Assembly (NCBI RefSeq): GCF_041320595.1
Contig: NZ_CP166625.1
Coordinates: forward strand, 3,966,001-4,030,000
Length of the DNA: 64,000 nt
Direction: 5' to 3'
From: Pleomorphomonas sp. PLEO
Lineage (GTDB): Bacteria; Pseudomonadota; Alphaproteobacteria; Rhizobiales; Pleomorphomonadaceae
Under the pieces are notes generated by a model that worked only from the letters and a program-made list of their open reading frames with translations, did no database searches and had not been told where the DNA came from. The stretch's first letter is position 1; each line of letters starts with the position of its first letter. Shown piece by piece: positions 45,568-55,019 of the stretch. The position numbers were made by a program, and so were the translations under genes.

Positions 45568-45591
45568 GGCCGGTGCCCGCGGGCACCGGCC
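45568..45591. terminator. Perfect 24-base palindrome between pepA and holC
   Basis: GGCCGGTGCCCG at 45568-45579 is exactly mirrored by CGGGCACCGGCC at 45580-45591. It lies 12 bases after the pepA stop and would form a very stable hairpin, but no T run follows on either strand. It may partly terminate or protect the pepA mRNA. Confidence 0.5.
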
Positions 45592-45603
45592 GCTTCTTGA
45601 CCA

Positions 45604-47097
45604 TCAGCTCTCGAAGCGATTGCGCACCAGGCGGTCAAGCAGGCGCACGCCAAAGCCCGACGCCCAGGCCTTGTTGATGTCGGTCTCGGGGCTCGACATG
45701 GCGGTACCGGCAATATCGAGGTGCGCCCAGGGCGTCTCGCCGACGAAGCGCTTCAGGAACTGCGCCGCCGTGATCGAACCGGCATTGCGACCGCCGGAGT
45801 TCTTCATGTCGGCGAAGCGGCTGTCGATCAGCTTATCGTATTCCGAGCCCATCGGCATGCGCCACAGGCGCTCGCCGGTATCCTCACCGGCTTTGACGAG
45901 CTCACCGGCGAGCTGATCATCATTGGAGAACAGACCGGCGATCTGCGCACCGAGCGCCACCACGATGGCCCCCGTCAGCGTGGCGAGATTGATCATGAAG
46001 GCCGGCTTGAAGCGATCGGCGGCGTAGGTCAGTACGTCGGCGAGCACCAGACGGCCCTCGGCGTCGGTGTTGACCACTTCGATGGTCTGGCCAGACAGCG
46101 AGGTCAGAATATCGCCTGGGCGGTAGGAGCCGCCGTCGGGCATGTTTTCGACGATGCCGAGGAGGCCAATGGCGTTGACCTTGGCCTTGCGGCCAGCCAG
46201 TGCCCGGAACAGGCCGGTTACAGCGGCGGCGCCGCCCATGTCGGCCTTCATATCTTCCATGCCGGAGGCCGGCTTGATGGAAATACCGCCCGAATCGAAG
46301 ACGAGTCCCTTGCCGATGAACACGGCCGGACGGTCACCGTCCTTGCCACCGTTCCACTTCATGACGACGACGCGCGGCGGCCGGACGGAGCCTTGGGCAA
46401 CGGCCAGCAGGGCGCCCATGCCAATCTTGCGAAGATCCTTCTCGCCAAGCACCTCGACCTCGACGCCGAGCTTCTTCAATTTCTCGGCTTCGGCGGCAAA
46501 CTCCTGCGGACCCAGCGCGTTGGGCGCCTCGTGAACGAGGTCGCGGGCGATCACCACACCCTCGGCAACCGCTTCGGTCTCGGCCCAAGCCTTCTTGAGC
46601 TTGCCAGCGTGTTCGGCCACCAACGTGACGGCAACGGAACCCGGCGCGTCATCCTTCTTGACCGTCTTGTACTTGTCGAACTCATAGGCGCGCAGGCGGA
46701 GACCCAGCAGGAACTCGGCGCCGAGTTCGGGGGCAAGCGCCCCGCCCGTCGTCTCGAGAATCACCGTCGCCGCCTTCGCCTTGACCTCCTTCAGCTTGCC
46801 GTAGATCTGGCCGCCCAGCTTCAGCGCCGCCTTATCGTCGAACTCGGAGACCGGTCCGACGCCGACCAGAATCAACCGGCCGACCGACAGGCCGGCGGGA
46901 GCAAGGAGATCGAGGAAAGAACCGGCCTTGCCCGAAAAGCCGGTGGCCGCCACGGCTCTGTCGAGACCACCAGTCAATTGATCGAGCACAGTGCTGCCCA
47001 TGACACCGGCCTTATTTTCCGGATCGACGAGAACAACCAGCACCGGGGCATCGGCCTCGAGCGTCTTGGAAAAAGAAAGAGTTGGAGCGGCCGCCAT
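45604..47097 (-). CDS. pepA: Leucyl aminopeptidase (M17)
   Basis: PepA removes N-terminal residues from peptides with two metal ions; in some bacteria it also binds DNA. The 497-residue product has the M17 catalytic domain with [17 protein letters not shown] (Lys and Asp ligands), [13 protein letters not shown], the signature [13 protein letters not shown] and [15 protein letters not shown]. The N-terminal macro-like domain is present in full. The ATG at 47097 has AGGAAG upstream and is preferred to an in-frame codon at 47121. It diverges from lptF across 238 bp, a gene pairing conserved across Proteobacteria. Confidence 0.97.
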   Translation of the reverse strand: MAAAPTLSFSKTLEADAPVLVVLVDPENKAGVMGSTVLDQLTGGLDRAVAATGFSGKAGSFLDLLAPAGLSVGRLILVGVGPVSEFDDKAALKLGGQIYGKLKEVKAKAATVILETTGGALAPELGAEFLLGLRLRAYEFDKYKTVKKDDAPGSVAVTLVAEHAGKLKKAWAETEAVAEGVVIARDLVHEAPNALGPQEFAAEAEKLKKLGVEVEVLGEKDLRKIGMGALLAVAQGSVRPPRVVVMKWNGGKDGDRPAVFIGKGLVFDSGGISIKPASGMEDMKADMGGAAAVTGLFRALAGRKAKVNAIGLLGIVENMPDGGSYRPGDILTSLSGQTIEVVNTDAEGRLVLADVLTYAADRFKPAFMINLATLTGAIVVALGAQIAGLFSNDDQLAGELVKAGEDTGERLWRMPMGSEYDKLIDSRFADMKNSGGRNAGSITAAQFLKRFVGETPWAHLDIAGTAMSSPETDINKAWASGFGVRLLDRLVRNRFES

Positions 47098-47242
47098 GAT
47101 TTCTTCCTGATTGCCGGGCACCCCTGAGCGGGCGCAATCCGGATCTGCCGGCCGAATGTGGCGCTTGACGAAGGCGAGAGCAAGACAGGAGTTGCATTCT
47201 AACGCGGTCGGCGACGACGAACGTCGAACGACTTCCGAAGTC

Positions 47243-47265
47243 CCCGAAAATTTACCCTTTTCGGG
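47243..47265. promoter_or_regulatory. Inverted repeat in the pepA-lptF promoter region
   Basis: CCCGAAAA at 47243-47250 pairs with TTTTCGGG at 47258-47265 over seven bases, about 70 bases upstream of lptF. It may be an operator for the LPS-transport run; the binding protein is unknown. Confidence 0.3.
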
Positions 47266-47335
47266 AAGGAAGGATTCACTATAGGTCTGCTAGCCTCGGC
47301 TTTCTTGCCTTCGGCGAGTTGGAAACAGGTTCAAG

Positions 47336-48487
47336 ATGCGGCGTTTCGGCACCTATCTCTTCTCGCGGACGCTTTACGCCTTCCTCGGCGTGATGTTGAC
47401 GCTGGCCGGAATCGCGTGGGTGACCCAGGCTCTGCGTCGCTTCGACCTGGTGACGGCCAAGGGGCAGGCGATCGCGGTCTATCTTGGACTTACCATGCTG
47501 TCGATGCCACGCGTTCTGGGAGTGGTGGCACCCTTTGCGCTGGTGGTGGCTCTCGTCCTGGTCCTGCAGCGCTTGCAGGGAGAGAGCGGCATTGTGGCGA
47601 TCACCGCGGCGGGTGTGTCGCAGCGACGTCTCGCCCTACCGTTCATTGCCGCGGCGCTGATGGTCTCGGTGTTCGTCGGTGCGCTGGCCTTTTGGTTCAA
47701 TCCGGGCGCCTCGCGCTCCGTCGTCGACATGATGCAGTCGGTGCGGGCGGACATTGTCGCCAATGTCATCCAACCTGGCCGCTTCACGCAGGTCGACACC
47801 GGCCTGATGTTTCATATTCGCAACCGCGACGGCGACGGATCGCTTTTGGATCTGTTCATCCTGGACGACCGCAATCCGGAATTTTCTTATACTTATTCCG
47901 CCAAACGCGGCAGGGTTGCCGAGGTGTCGGGGCGTTCGATGATCGTGATGGAACAAGGCACGATCGAACGGAAAGCAAAGACCAGCGGCGCCAACACCTT
48001 CGTCACGTTCGGCTCCTACGCCTTCGATCTCAGTCAGTTCAGCGCGAAGACGGGCAGCGCAAATTACGGACTGTCGGAGCGGACGCTGGGCGAACTTCTC
48101 GCCCTCCGCAAGACGGACGACGATCCGGAGATCGCTCCGGAAATCATGAACCGCCTCGCCGAGCCAATTTACCCCCTGGCCCAAACGTTAGCCGTTTTCT
48201 TGTTCCTGGGTTTTCCAACCAGCAACCGCCGGGGCCAGACGCTGCCGGTGACGATGGCGATTATCGTGGGTTCACTGGTGCGCGTGCTTGGCTTCGCCGT
48301 CATGGGGATTTCAAAGGGAACGCCGGAGATTTCCGTCATGGCAGTCGTCGCGCCAACACTGCTCACCGCGGTTTTTGCGATGATGATCATCATCGGCATC
48401 CATCCAACCGTTTCCACCGGTTTCGTGGATAGTCTGATCGATCGCCTGCGGCGAACCATCCTTGGTCGGCGGGAGACAGCCCGATGA
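47336..48487 (+). CDS. lptF: LPS export permease LptF
   Basis: LptF pairs with LptG in the inner membrane and, with the ATPase LptB, pulls lipopolysaccharide out of the membrane onto the periplasmic bridge. The 383-residue product has the YjgP/YjgQ layout: two N-terminal membrane segments (YLFSRTLYAFLGVMLTLAGI, then RVLGVVAPFALVVALVLVLQRLQGES with the coupling helix), a third near 100-120, a periplasmic beta-jellyroll domain (about 130-265) and three C-terminal segments. The start ATG follows CAGG. Its stop overlaps the lptG start by four bases, so translation is coupled. Confidence 0.95.
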   Translation: MRRFGTYLFSRTLYAFLGVMLTLAGIAWVTQALRRFDLVTAKGQAIAVYLGLTMLSMPRVLGVVAPFALVVALVLVLQRLQGESGIVAITAAGVSQRRLALPFIAAALMVSVFVGALAFWFNPGASRSVVDMMQSVRADIVANVIQPGRFTQVDTGLMFHIRNRDGDGSLLDLFILDDRNPEFSYTYSAKRGRVAEVSGRSMIVMEQGTIERKAKTSGANTFVTFGSYAFDLSQFSAKTGSANYGLSERTLGELLALRKTDDDPEIAPEIMNRLAEPIYPLAQTLAVFLFLGFPTSNRRGQTLPVTMAIIVGSLVRVLGFAVMGISKGTPEISVMAVVAPTLLTAVFAMMIIIGIHPTVSTGFVDSLIDRLRRTILGRRETAR

Positions 48488-49578
48488 TCGGCCGCTCGCT
48501 TGCAACCTATTTTACCGTGCGTTTTGCCGTCTGGATTCTCGGCATGTTCGTCGGCATCTTCCTGCTGGTCTTCCTGATCGATGTCATCGAGCTGTTGCGC
48601 TCGAGCGGCGGCCGCGACGACGTCTCAGTGGCGCTGGTGATCGCCGCCTCGGCCCTTCGTGTCCCGGCACTGATGGAACAGGTGTTGCCCTTCGCGGTAC
48701 TGCTCGGTTCAATCGCCGCGTTTGTGACACTGTCACGCGGGTCCGAACTGATGATCGTACGGGCGGCCGGTCTTTCCGTCTGGCAATTTACGCTGCCCGC
48801 CCTCGCCTTTGCCCTCGTACTCGGCATCGTCACCTCGACGATCTACAATCCGGTTGCGACTTGGGCTCGCAATCTGTCGAGCGACATCATGGTTGGCTCG
48901 CGTGCGAGCGTGATGACGGCGCTGTTGTCGAGTTCGGCGACACCGAGTTGGATGCGGCAGCGCACCGGCGATGGCAACGCGGTGCTGCACACGGAAGGCG
49001 TGACTGACGCAGGCAACACTATTTTACAGCCGGTGTTTTGGGTGTTCGGCGCAGATGGCATGCTCTCCGAGCGAGTCGAGGCCGAGGTCGGCCGACTCGA
49101 GCCGGGGCAGTGGCGTCTGTCAGGCGCAATCGTGACTCAAAGCAGCGGGGTTCCCGAGCATCACGACAGCTTCTTCCTGCCGACGGCGTTGACGGCTGAA
49201 CAGGTCGCCGGAGGCCTCGGTTCACCCGATAGCATCTCCTTCTGGCAGCTGCCTGGCGCGATCGCGCAAGCCCGCGCTTCATCGCTACCGGCAAACAGAT
49301 TCAGCCTTCAGTATCAATCGCTCCTGGCCCGTCCACTGCTGCTGGCGTCCATGGTTCTCATCGCTGCAACAGTGTCGCTAGGATTTGCAAGGTACGGCGG
49401 TGGCGAGAAGATGATTCTCGGTGGCGTCGTCGCTGGCTTCGTGCTTTATGTCGTCATCGAGGTTGCCCGTTCGCTGGGCAGCGAGGGGTTGGTATCGCCG
49501 GTGCTCGCCGCTTGGGCGCCCTCGGTCGTGGCGATCCTGCTGGGTTCCACGGTTCTGTTGTTCCGCGAGGATGGGTGA
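48484..49578 (+). CDS. lptG: LPS export permease LptG
   Basis: LptG is the second permease of the LptB2FG extractor. The 364-residue product mirrors LptF: membrane segments at the N-terminus (FAVWILGMFVGIFLLVFLIDVIELL), the coupling-helix region LIVRAAGLSVWQF, a periplasmic domain (about 125-260) and three C-terminal segments including LASMVLIAATVSLGFAR and GLVSPVLAAWAPSVVAILLG. It overlaps lptF by ATGA and lptD by GTGA, so the three genes are tightly coupled. Length is standard. Confidence 0.95.
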   Translation: MIGRSLATYFTVRFAVWILGMFVGIFLLVFLIDVIELLRSSGGRDDVSVALVIAASALRVPALMEQVLPFAVLLGSIAAFVTLSRGSELMIVRAAGLSVWQFTLPALAFALVLGIVTSTIYNPVATWARNLSSDIMVGSRASVMTALLSSSATPSWMRQRTGDGNAVLHTEGVTDAGNTILQPVFWVFGADGMLSERVEAEVGRLEPGQWRLSGAIVTQSSGVPEHHDSFFLPTALTAEQVAGGLGSPDSISFWQLPGAIAQARASSLPANRFSLQYQSLLARPLLLASMVLIAATVSLGFARYGGGEKMILGGVVAGFVLYVVIEVARSLGSEGLVSPVLAAWAPSVVAILLGSTVLLFREDG

Positions 49579-51959
49579 GCGTGCGTAGATCTGTCGTTTC
49601 GCAGGCATCGGAGCCGACAACCGCCGCACGCCTTCTGTGCGGCGTAGCGGTGACGATTCTCGTCTTCTTGCCGGCTGGCGCCCTTGCTCAAATCGTCAAG
49701 GACACCTCGCTGACGAGCATGATCAGCTCTGCCAAGCAGCCAAGCCGCGACGAGAAGATGATGATCGAGGCGGACACGGTCGCCTACGATATGGACGCCG
49801 ATTCGGTCACCGCGACCGGGCGCGTCGTCATCTATTATCTCAACAATGTGGTGGTCGCTAACGAGGTGACCGTCAATCGCAAGACTCAGCGAGTCACTGC
49901 GATTGGGAACGTCGAGATCACCGATCCCTCCGGCAACGTCGCGCGCGGAGACCGAATCGATCTCGATAACGACCTCGCCAACGGCGTCATGGAGGGCCTT
50001 GAGCTCGTTACGTCCGATAACTCCGCTTTCACCTCGCGCCATGCGACTCGAACCAACGGCGATCTGACCGTCTTCGATGACGGCACCTATCTTCCGTGCG
50101 TCGACTGTAACGGCGTGAAGGGCAAAAAACCGATCTGGCAGATCAAGGCGAATCGTATCCTGCATAAGCAGAAGGACCAGACGATCGTCTATGAGAATGC
50201 CACCTTCGAGTTCCTGGGAGTTCCGCTTGCCTGGGTCCCCGTGATGTCCCAGGCGGACCCGTCGGTAAAGAACAAGACCGGCCTGCTGATGCCGAGCGTC
50301 AAGAGCAGCTCGAAACAAGGCTACTCGATCAAGCTGCCTTATTATATTTCACTGGACCCAAGCTACGGTCTGACGCTGACGCCGACGGTTTATTCGCGCC
50401 AGGGCCTGCTGTTCTCGGCAGAGTGGCGGCAGCGACTGGATACTGGAAGGTATTCCGTTACTCTGTCCGGCATTCATCAGAACGACCCAACCGCCTATAC
50501 AGGTACGTCCGGTGATGAGATGTGGCGCGGTTCGGTCGAAACATCGGGCCGCTTTACGATCAACAACGACTGGTCATGGGGCTGGGACCTCGCGGTGGCG
50601 AGCGACAAGACTTTCATGAAGAACTATGACCTCAAGTCCGGAAATTCGGACGTTGCGGTCAACAAGATCTATCTGACGGGCGCCCGCGATCGCAACCGCT
50701 TCGACATGGCGGCTTACGGTTTCTTCGTGCAGCAGGAAGATTCCAAGACATCAGGGCTGGCGCAAAATCACGACTTGCAGGAAAAACAGCCTTACGTCTA
50801 TCCGGTGATCGACTCCAAGGTTTATGCCAAGGATCCCGTGTGGGGTGGCGAAGCATCGCTGACAACCAATTTCACCAGTCTAACCCGTACCAAGGACGAC
50901 ATCTACCAGATCGACAGCAACAATAACGGCGTCTTTGATCCAGGCGAAAAGACCCGCGTACGGGGCGCGGCCGGTACCTTTGATCGCCTGAGCATCGACG
51001 CCATGTGGCGCCGACGGATGGTCGACCAGACCGGTGGTGTGTTGACGCCGTTTCTCTATTTCCGCGGCGACGCCATCTTCTCGGATCCTCACAACAGCAG
51101 TGTCCTGCCAGAGACGTCGAGCGGACTTCTGGGGCGGGCGATGCCGGCCGCCGGCCTCGAATACAGCTATCCGGTGGCCATCACCTCACCGGTAGGAAAC
51201 CAGATCATCGAGCCGATCGCGCAGTTGATCGTTCGCCCGGATGAGACGGAAGCGGGTCGCGTTTCGAACGAGGATTCGCAGAGCCTCGTCTTCGACGCCA
51301 ATAGCCTGTTCGACTACGACAAATTCTCCGGCTATGACCGCGTCGAAGGTGGAACGCGCGCCAATGTCGGCGTGCGTTATTCCGGTTCCTTCAGCCACGG
51401 GTTCGGGGTAAGCGGCACCTTCGGCCAATCATTCCAGCTCGCCGGTGTCAACTCGTTTGCCGAGGCGACTCAATACGATACGGGCGCTTATTCCGGTCTT
51501 GAGTCCGACGTGTCGGACTACGTTGCCGGTCTCAGTCTCAGCACAAAGACCGGGTTCATGGCCAGCACCGGTGTCCGCATCGATCATGATAGTTTCGCCG
51601 TCAACCGCTTTGACGGACAGATTCTGGGTATCGGCGGGCCGCTGACCGCGGCGTTGACCTATGCCTATATCCGCTCGCAGCCCGACCTCGGTATCGACGA
51701 AGATCGCTCCGAAGTGCAGGCGGCCACAAGCCTCAGGCTTTCCGAGAACTGGCGCGCTTTCGCCTCGAGCCGCTATGATCTCATTAACGATGAATTCGTG
51801 CGGCATGCGCTGGGTCTCGCCTATGACACGGAAGAGTTTTCGATATCCTTCTCCTATTCGAAGGACCTGACGACGACTCCCAACGACCAGACCTTCTATC
51901 TTAGGGCTGGCTTCAAGACGCTCGGCGAGGTTGGCACGTCATTCGGTCTGGACAAGTAG
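49575..51959 (+). CDS. lptD: LPS-assembly protein LptD
   Basis: LptD is the outer-membrane barrel that, plugged by LptE, inserts LPS into the outer leaflet. The 794-residue product starts at a GTG that overlaps the lptG stop (GTGA) with AGGA upstream. It has a signal peptide (about 1-34, ending AGALAQ), an OstA/LptA-like beta-jellyroll (about 55-170, MIEADTVAYDMDADSVTATGRV, ANEVTVNRKTQRVTAIGNVEI) and the barrel domain with FLGVPLAWVPVMSQADPSVKNKTGLLMPSVKSSSKQGYS interrupted by its usual turns. The only mature cysteines I see are the CVDC pair in YLPCVDCNG, so the disulfide pattern differs from E. coli. Confidence 0.95.
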   Translation: MSVRRSVVSQASEPTTAARLLCGVAVTILVFLPAGALAQIVKDTSLTSMISSAKQPSRDEKMMIEADTVAYDMDADSVTATGRVVIYYLNNVVVANEVTVNRKTQRVTAIGNVEITDPSGNVARGDRIDLDNDLANGVMEGLELVTSDNSAFTSRHATRTNGDLTVFDDGTYLPCVDCNGVKGKKPIWQIKANRILHKQKDQTIVYENATFEFLGVPLAWVPVMSQADPSVKNKTGLLMPSVKSSSKQGYSIKLPYYISLDPSYGLTLTPTVYSRQGLLFSAEWRQRLDTGRYSVTLSGIHQNDPTAYTGTSGDEMWRGSVETSGRFTINNDWSWGWDLAVASDKTFMKNYDLKSGNSDVAVNKIYLTGARDRNRFDMAAYGFFVQQEDSKTSGLAQNHDLQEKQPYVYPVIDSKVYAKDPVWGGEASLTTNFTSLTRTKDDIYQIDSNNNGVFDPGEKTRVRGAAGTFDRLSIDAMWRRRMVDQTGGVLTPFLYFRGDAIFSDPHNSSVLPETSSGLLGRAMPAAGLEYSYPVAITSPVGNQIIEPIAQLIVRPDETEAGRVSNEDSQSLVFDANSLFDYDKFSGYDRVEGGTRANVGVRYSGSFSHGFGVSGTFGQSFQLAGVNSFAEATQYDTGAYSGLESDVSDYVAGLSLSTKTGFMASTGVRIDHDSFAVNRFDGQILGIGGPLTAALTYAYIRSQPDLGIDEDRSEVQAATSLRLSENWRAFASSRYDLINDEFVRHALGLAYDTEEFSISFSYSKDLTTTPNDQTFYLRAGFKTLGEVGTSFGLDK

Positions 51960-52065
51960 CGCTTCCGGTCAGGGTGCGCAGCCAATTGCAGCGCGGACCA
52001 TCGACTTGACAAATTCTCTTGGTAGAGGCCCACGGTTCGGACAGAAACGGGCGGAGAAGCTGGAC

Positions 52066-53034
52066 ATGTATAATATCGTGACGATTGCGAGAAACATGCG
52101 GGGCGCGCTTTTGGCTGCGACCATTGCCGCGGTGGCTTCGCTGTCGCCTGCCGGTCCTGTCTTCATGACCTCCGCCCAAGCCGCCAATAACATCAAGGTG
52201 GTCGTCAATGACCAGGCGATCACGACGATGGACGTACAGTCGCGCGCACGACTGCTGCAGCTCGCGATGCATCTTGCGCCCGGTCCGGCTGCCAAGGCCG
52301 CGCAGGACGAGTTGATCGACGAGCAGCTTCGGCTCCAGGAAGGAGCGCGGCGCGGCGTCGTCGTCAGTGAGGACGCAGTGGTCGCCGCCCTCACCTCCAT
52401 CGCCGCCCGCTCCAAGATGACGATCCCACAGTTCGAGCAGGCGCTCGGCCGTGGCGGCGTCCCGATCAAGACCTTCAAGGACCGCATTCGCGCCCAGATG
52501 GTCTGGGGACGGATCATTCGCGCCAAGATCCAGCAGGATATCAAGACGGAATCTGCCGACCTCATCCAGCAGATGCGCAACCGCGAAAAGAATGCCGATT
52601 CCGTCACTGCCAGCGACTACATGCTTCAGCGCATTGTTTTTGCGGTACAGCGGAGTGCGTCGCCGGCCGATGTCAACCGCCGCAAAGTCGAAGCCGAGGC
52701 GTTGCGTAGCAAGTTCCGTAGCTGCAACGAAGGACTGGCCATGGTCAAAGGCCTTCGCGAAGTGGCGACCATCAACATTGGTCGCAAACTTGCGAGTGAA
52801 GTGCCGGCTGGCCTGAAAGACGAGCTGGAGAAGACGGCCGAGGGACACCTCACGTCGCCGCAGCGCTCCGATCTCGGCTTTGAGATGTATGCGATTTGCA
52901 GCAAAATCGAGGTGACAGGCGAAGCCGCCATCGCCGCAGGCCTCGACGCCGAGGCGCTCGACAAGCGTGGCGAGGAGACCTCGAAGAAGCTCACCCAGGA
53001 ATTGAGGCAAAAAGCCAACATCACCTACCGTTGA
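52066..53034 (+). CDS. surA: SurA-like periplasmic chaperone
   Basis: SurA escorts unfolded outer-membrane proteins, including LptD, across the periplasm. The 322-residue product has a signal peptide (about 1-39, ending SAQA) and the SurA N-terminal domain (IKVVVNDQAITTMDVQSRARLL, DELIDEQLRLQEGARRGV). It then has one strongly diverged parvulin-like part (about 190-290) and a short C-terminal helix. E. coli SurA is longer and has two parvulin modules, so this is the reduced alphaproteobacterial form and isomerase activity is doubtful. The ATG at 52066 is chosen for the signal peptide; the frame opens inside lptD. pdxA follows after two bases. Confidence 0.85.
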   Translation: MYNIVTIARNMRGALLAATIAAVASLSPAGPVFMTSAQAANNIKVVVNDQAITTMDVQSRARLLQLAMHLAPGPAAKAAQDELIDEQLRLQEGARRGVVVSEDAVVAALTSIAARSKMTIPQFEQALGRGGVPIKTFKDRIRAQMVWGRIIRAKIQQDIKTESADLIQQMRNREKNADSVTASDYMLQRIVFAVQRSASPADVNRRKVEAEALRSKFRSCNEGLAMVKGLREVATINIGRKLASEVPAGLKDELEKTAEGHLTSPQRSDLGFEMYAICSKIEVTGEAAIAAGLDAEALDKRGEETSKKLTQELRQKANITYR

Positions 53035-53036
53035 CC

Positions 53037-54074
53037 ATGCCAGACACGTCAGCCATCATGCAGGTGCGCACCCTGGCGGTATCGATCGGCGAGCCCGCGG
53101 GCATTGGCGCGGAGATCATCGCCAAAGCATGGCTTTCGAGGCGAGAGAAGGCGGTCCCGACCTTCTATGTGATCGCCGATCCCGCCTTCCTTGAAAGCCG
53201 TCTTGCTCGTCTTGGCCTCGAAGTGCCGATCGCGGTGATCTCCCCCGAAAACGCGGCGGATGCATTCGTCGGCGCGTTGCCCGTGTTCGATCTCGACTGC
53301 CCGGTGGAAGATAGACCTGGCGAGTTGTCGGCGGCGACGGCGGCTGCCACCATTGGCGCCATAGAAACAGCCGTTCGGCATATTCACGATGGGCGAGCGA
53401 ACGGCATCGTCACCGCGCCGATCCAAAAATCCAACCTCTACGCCGCCGGGTTCAAGTTCCCCGGCCACACCGAGTTCTTGGGAGAGCTTGCCCGGCAACT
53501 ATGGCCCGGAATGCCGCACGAGCCGGTGATGATGCTTGCCGGCCCAGAGCTAGCAACCGTGCCGGTTACCGTGCATATCGCACTGCGTGATGTGCCTGAT
53601 GTGCTTACTGCCGACATGATCGTCACAATCGGCCACATCGTCGACCGAGAGATGCGGGCCAAATTTGGCGTTGTCCGACCACGCCTTGCCGTCGCCGGCC
53701 TCAACCCGCATGCTGGGGAGCAAGGAGCGATGGGGCGCGAGGATCTGGAGATCGTTGCGCCGGCCGTCAAGCGGCTCCAAGCAGAAGGCATCGATGCGCG
53801 TGGGCCACTGCCGTCCGATACGCTGTTCCACGCTCCCGCCCGCAAGACCTACGACGTGGTGCTGGCCATGTATCACGATCAGGCGCTGATCCCGGTGAAG
53901 ACCATCGCCTTCGACGAAACCGTCAACGTGACGCTCGGTTTGCCATTCATCCGCACCTCGCCCGACCACGGCACGGCGCTCGACATAGCAGCCCGAGGTG
54001 TCGCCGATCCCCAGAGCATGATCGCCGCCCTCACCATGGCTGGCCGCATGGCAGCGGCCGAGATAGCGACATGA
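53037..54074 (+). CDS. pdxA: 4-hydroxythreonine-4-phosphate dehydrogenase
   Basis: PdxA oxidises 4-phosphohydroxy-L-threonine in the DXP-dependent pathway to pyridoxal phosphate. The 345-residue product has [18 protein letters not shown] at the start, [26 protein letters not shown] interrupted at its metal-site His, [19 protein letters not shown], and [17 protein letters not shown] followed by [22 protein letters not shown]. The zinc-ligand histidines (GHTE, YHDQ region) are visible. The start at 53037 is two bases after the surA stop; an ATG at 53058 is possible. Its stop overlaps rsmA by ATGA. The surA-pdxA-rsmA order is widely conserved. Confidence 0.96.
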   Translation: MPDTSAIMQVRTLAVSIGEPAGIGAEIIAKAWLSRREKAVPTFYVIADPAFLESRLARLGLEVPIAVISPENAADAFVGALPVFDLDCPVEDRPGELSAATAAATIGAIETAVRHIHDGRANGIVTAPIQKSNLYAAGFKFPGHTEFLGELARQLWPGMPHEPVMMLAGPELATVPVTVHIALRDVPDVLTADMIVTIGHIVDREMRAKFGVVRPRLAVAGLNPHAGEQGAMGREDLEIVAPAVKRLQAEGIDARGPLPSDTLFHAPARKTYDVVLAMYHDQALIPVKTIAFDETVNVTLGLPFIRTSPDHGTALDIAARGVADPQSMIAALTMAGRMAAAEIAT

Positions 54075-54913
54075 GCCAGATCGACGACCTGCCGCCGCTG
54101 CGCGATGTCATCGAGCGGCATGGCCTATCGGCGCTGAAGAGTCTTGGGCAGAACTTCTTGCTCGATCTCAATCTCACCGCCCGTATCGCCCGCGCCGCGG
54201 GCAACCTCGAAGGCCGGACTGTCGTGGAAATCGGCCCAGGCCCCGGTGGCCTGACACGCGCCATTCTGGCCGCTGGCGCAGCCAAGGTCCACGTGATCGA
54301 GCGCGACAGACGGGCAATCGCGGCACTTGAGGAGATCGCCGCCCATTACCCCGGCCGATTGCAGATTACCGAGGGCGATGCGCTCGCGATGGATAGCGCC
54401 GCGCTCGGCGACGAGCCGCCAGTGATCATCGCCAATCTGCCCTACAACATCGCAACGCCACTTCTTATCGGCTGGCTTTCGCCAGAAACCTGGCCGCCAC
54501 GCTGGACGGCGATGGTGCTGATGTTTCAGAAGGAAGTGGCCGATCGCATCACGGCACAGGCTGGCGACGACGCCTATGGTCGCCTTGGCGTTCTCTGCGG
54601 CTGGCGCGCCTGTACAACGCAGATGTTCGACATTTCGCCCAAAGCCTTTGTGCCGCCGCCTAAGGTAACGTCGACGGTGGTACATTTTGCGCCCCGGCCC
54701 GAGCCCCTGCCCTGTGATCAGGCCGACCTTGAGGCTGTCACCGCCGCCGCCTTCGGCCAGCGGCGCAAGATGCTGAGGCAAAGCCTGAAGGCGCTAGGCG
54801 TCGATCCGGCAGCTCTTTGCGCTGCCACCGGCATCGATCCAACGGCACGCGCCGAGACGATCCCGGTCAAAGGCTTCGTCGATCTCGCCAACGCCTGGAA
54901 GGCGATGCGCTAG
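54071..54913 (+). CDS. rsmA: 16S rRNA (adenine1518/1519-N6) dimethyltransferase
   Basis: RsmA (KsgA) dimethylates two adjacent adenines near the 3' end of 16S rRNA late in 30S assembly. The 280-residue product has [19 protein letters not shown], the SAM-binding motif [12 protein letters not shown] at 52-63, the catalytic NLPYNI at 122-127, [16 protein letters not shown] and the C-terminal helical domain with [12 protein letters not shown]. It overlaps pdxA by ATGA. The TAG stop is formed by the first bases of a palindromic repeat that fills the gap to gmk, so the native C-terminus may have been shifted by that insertion. Confidence 0.96.
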   Translation: MSQIDDLPPLRDVIERHGLSALKSLGQNFLLDLNLTARIARAAGNLEGRTVVEIGPGPGGLTRAILAAGAAKVHVIERDRRAIAALEEIAAHYPGRLQITEGDALAMDSAALGDEPPVIIANLPYNIATPLLIGWLSPETWPPRWTAMVLMFQKEVADRITAQAGDDAYGRLGVLCGWRACTTQMFDISPKAFVPPPKVTSTVVHFAPRPEPLPCDQADLEAVTAAAFGQRRKMLRQSLKALGVDPAALCAATGIDPTARAETIPVKGFVDLANAWKAMR

Positions 54914-55015
54914 AGCAGTTCCAGCAAAAGTGGGAACCGGTTTTGCGTCCGGAACTGCGCCTTAACAAAGAGATAGAGCTTTTTGATGAACCCGAATTCA
55001 CAGGAAAAGCTCTAG
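54910..55015. repeat. Palindromic intergenic repeat element of Rhizobiales type
   Basis: The 106-base element is bounded by CTAGAGC (54910-54916) and its exact inverse GCTCTAG (55009-55015). Inside, GCAGTTCC (54915-54922) pairs with GGAACTGC (54951-54958), and GCAAAA (54924-54929) with TTTTGC (54941-54946), followed by the phrase ACAAAGAGATAGAGC. I recall near-identical phrases as dispersed repeats in many Rhizobiales genomes. It exactly fills the space between the convergent rsmA and gmk genes and contributes the rsmA stop codon. I noticed no second copy in this window. Confidence 0.75.
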
Positions 55016-55019
55016 ACGG

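Noticed and set aside
45721-47127. Open frame of about 468 codons on the plus strand
   Set aside because: It is antisense to pepA, a clear M17 peptidase.
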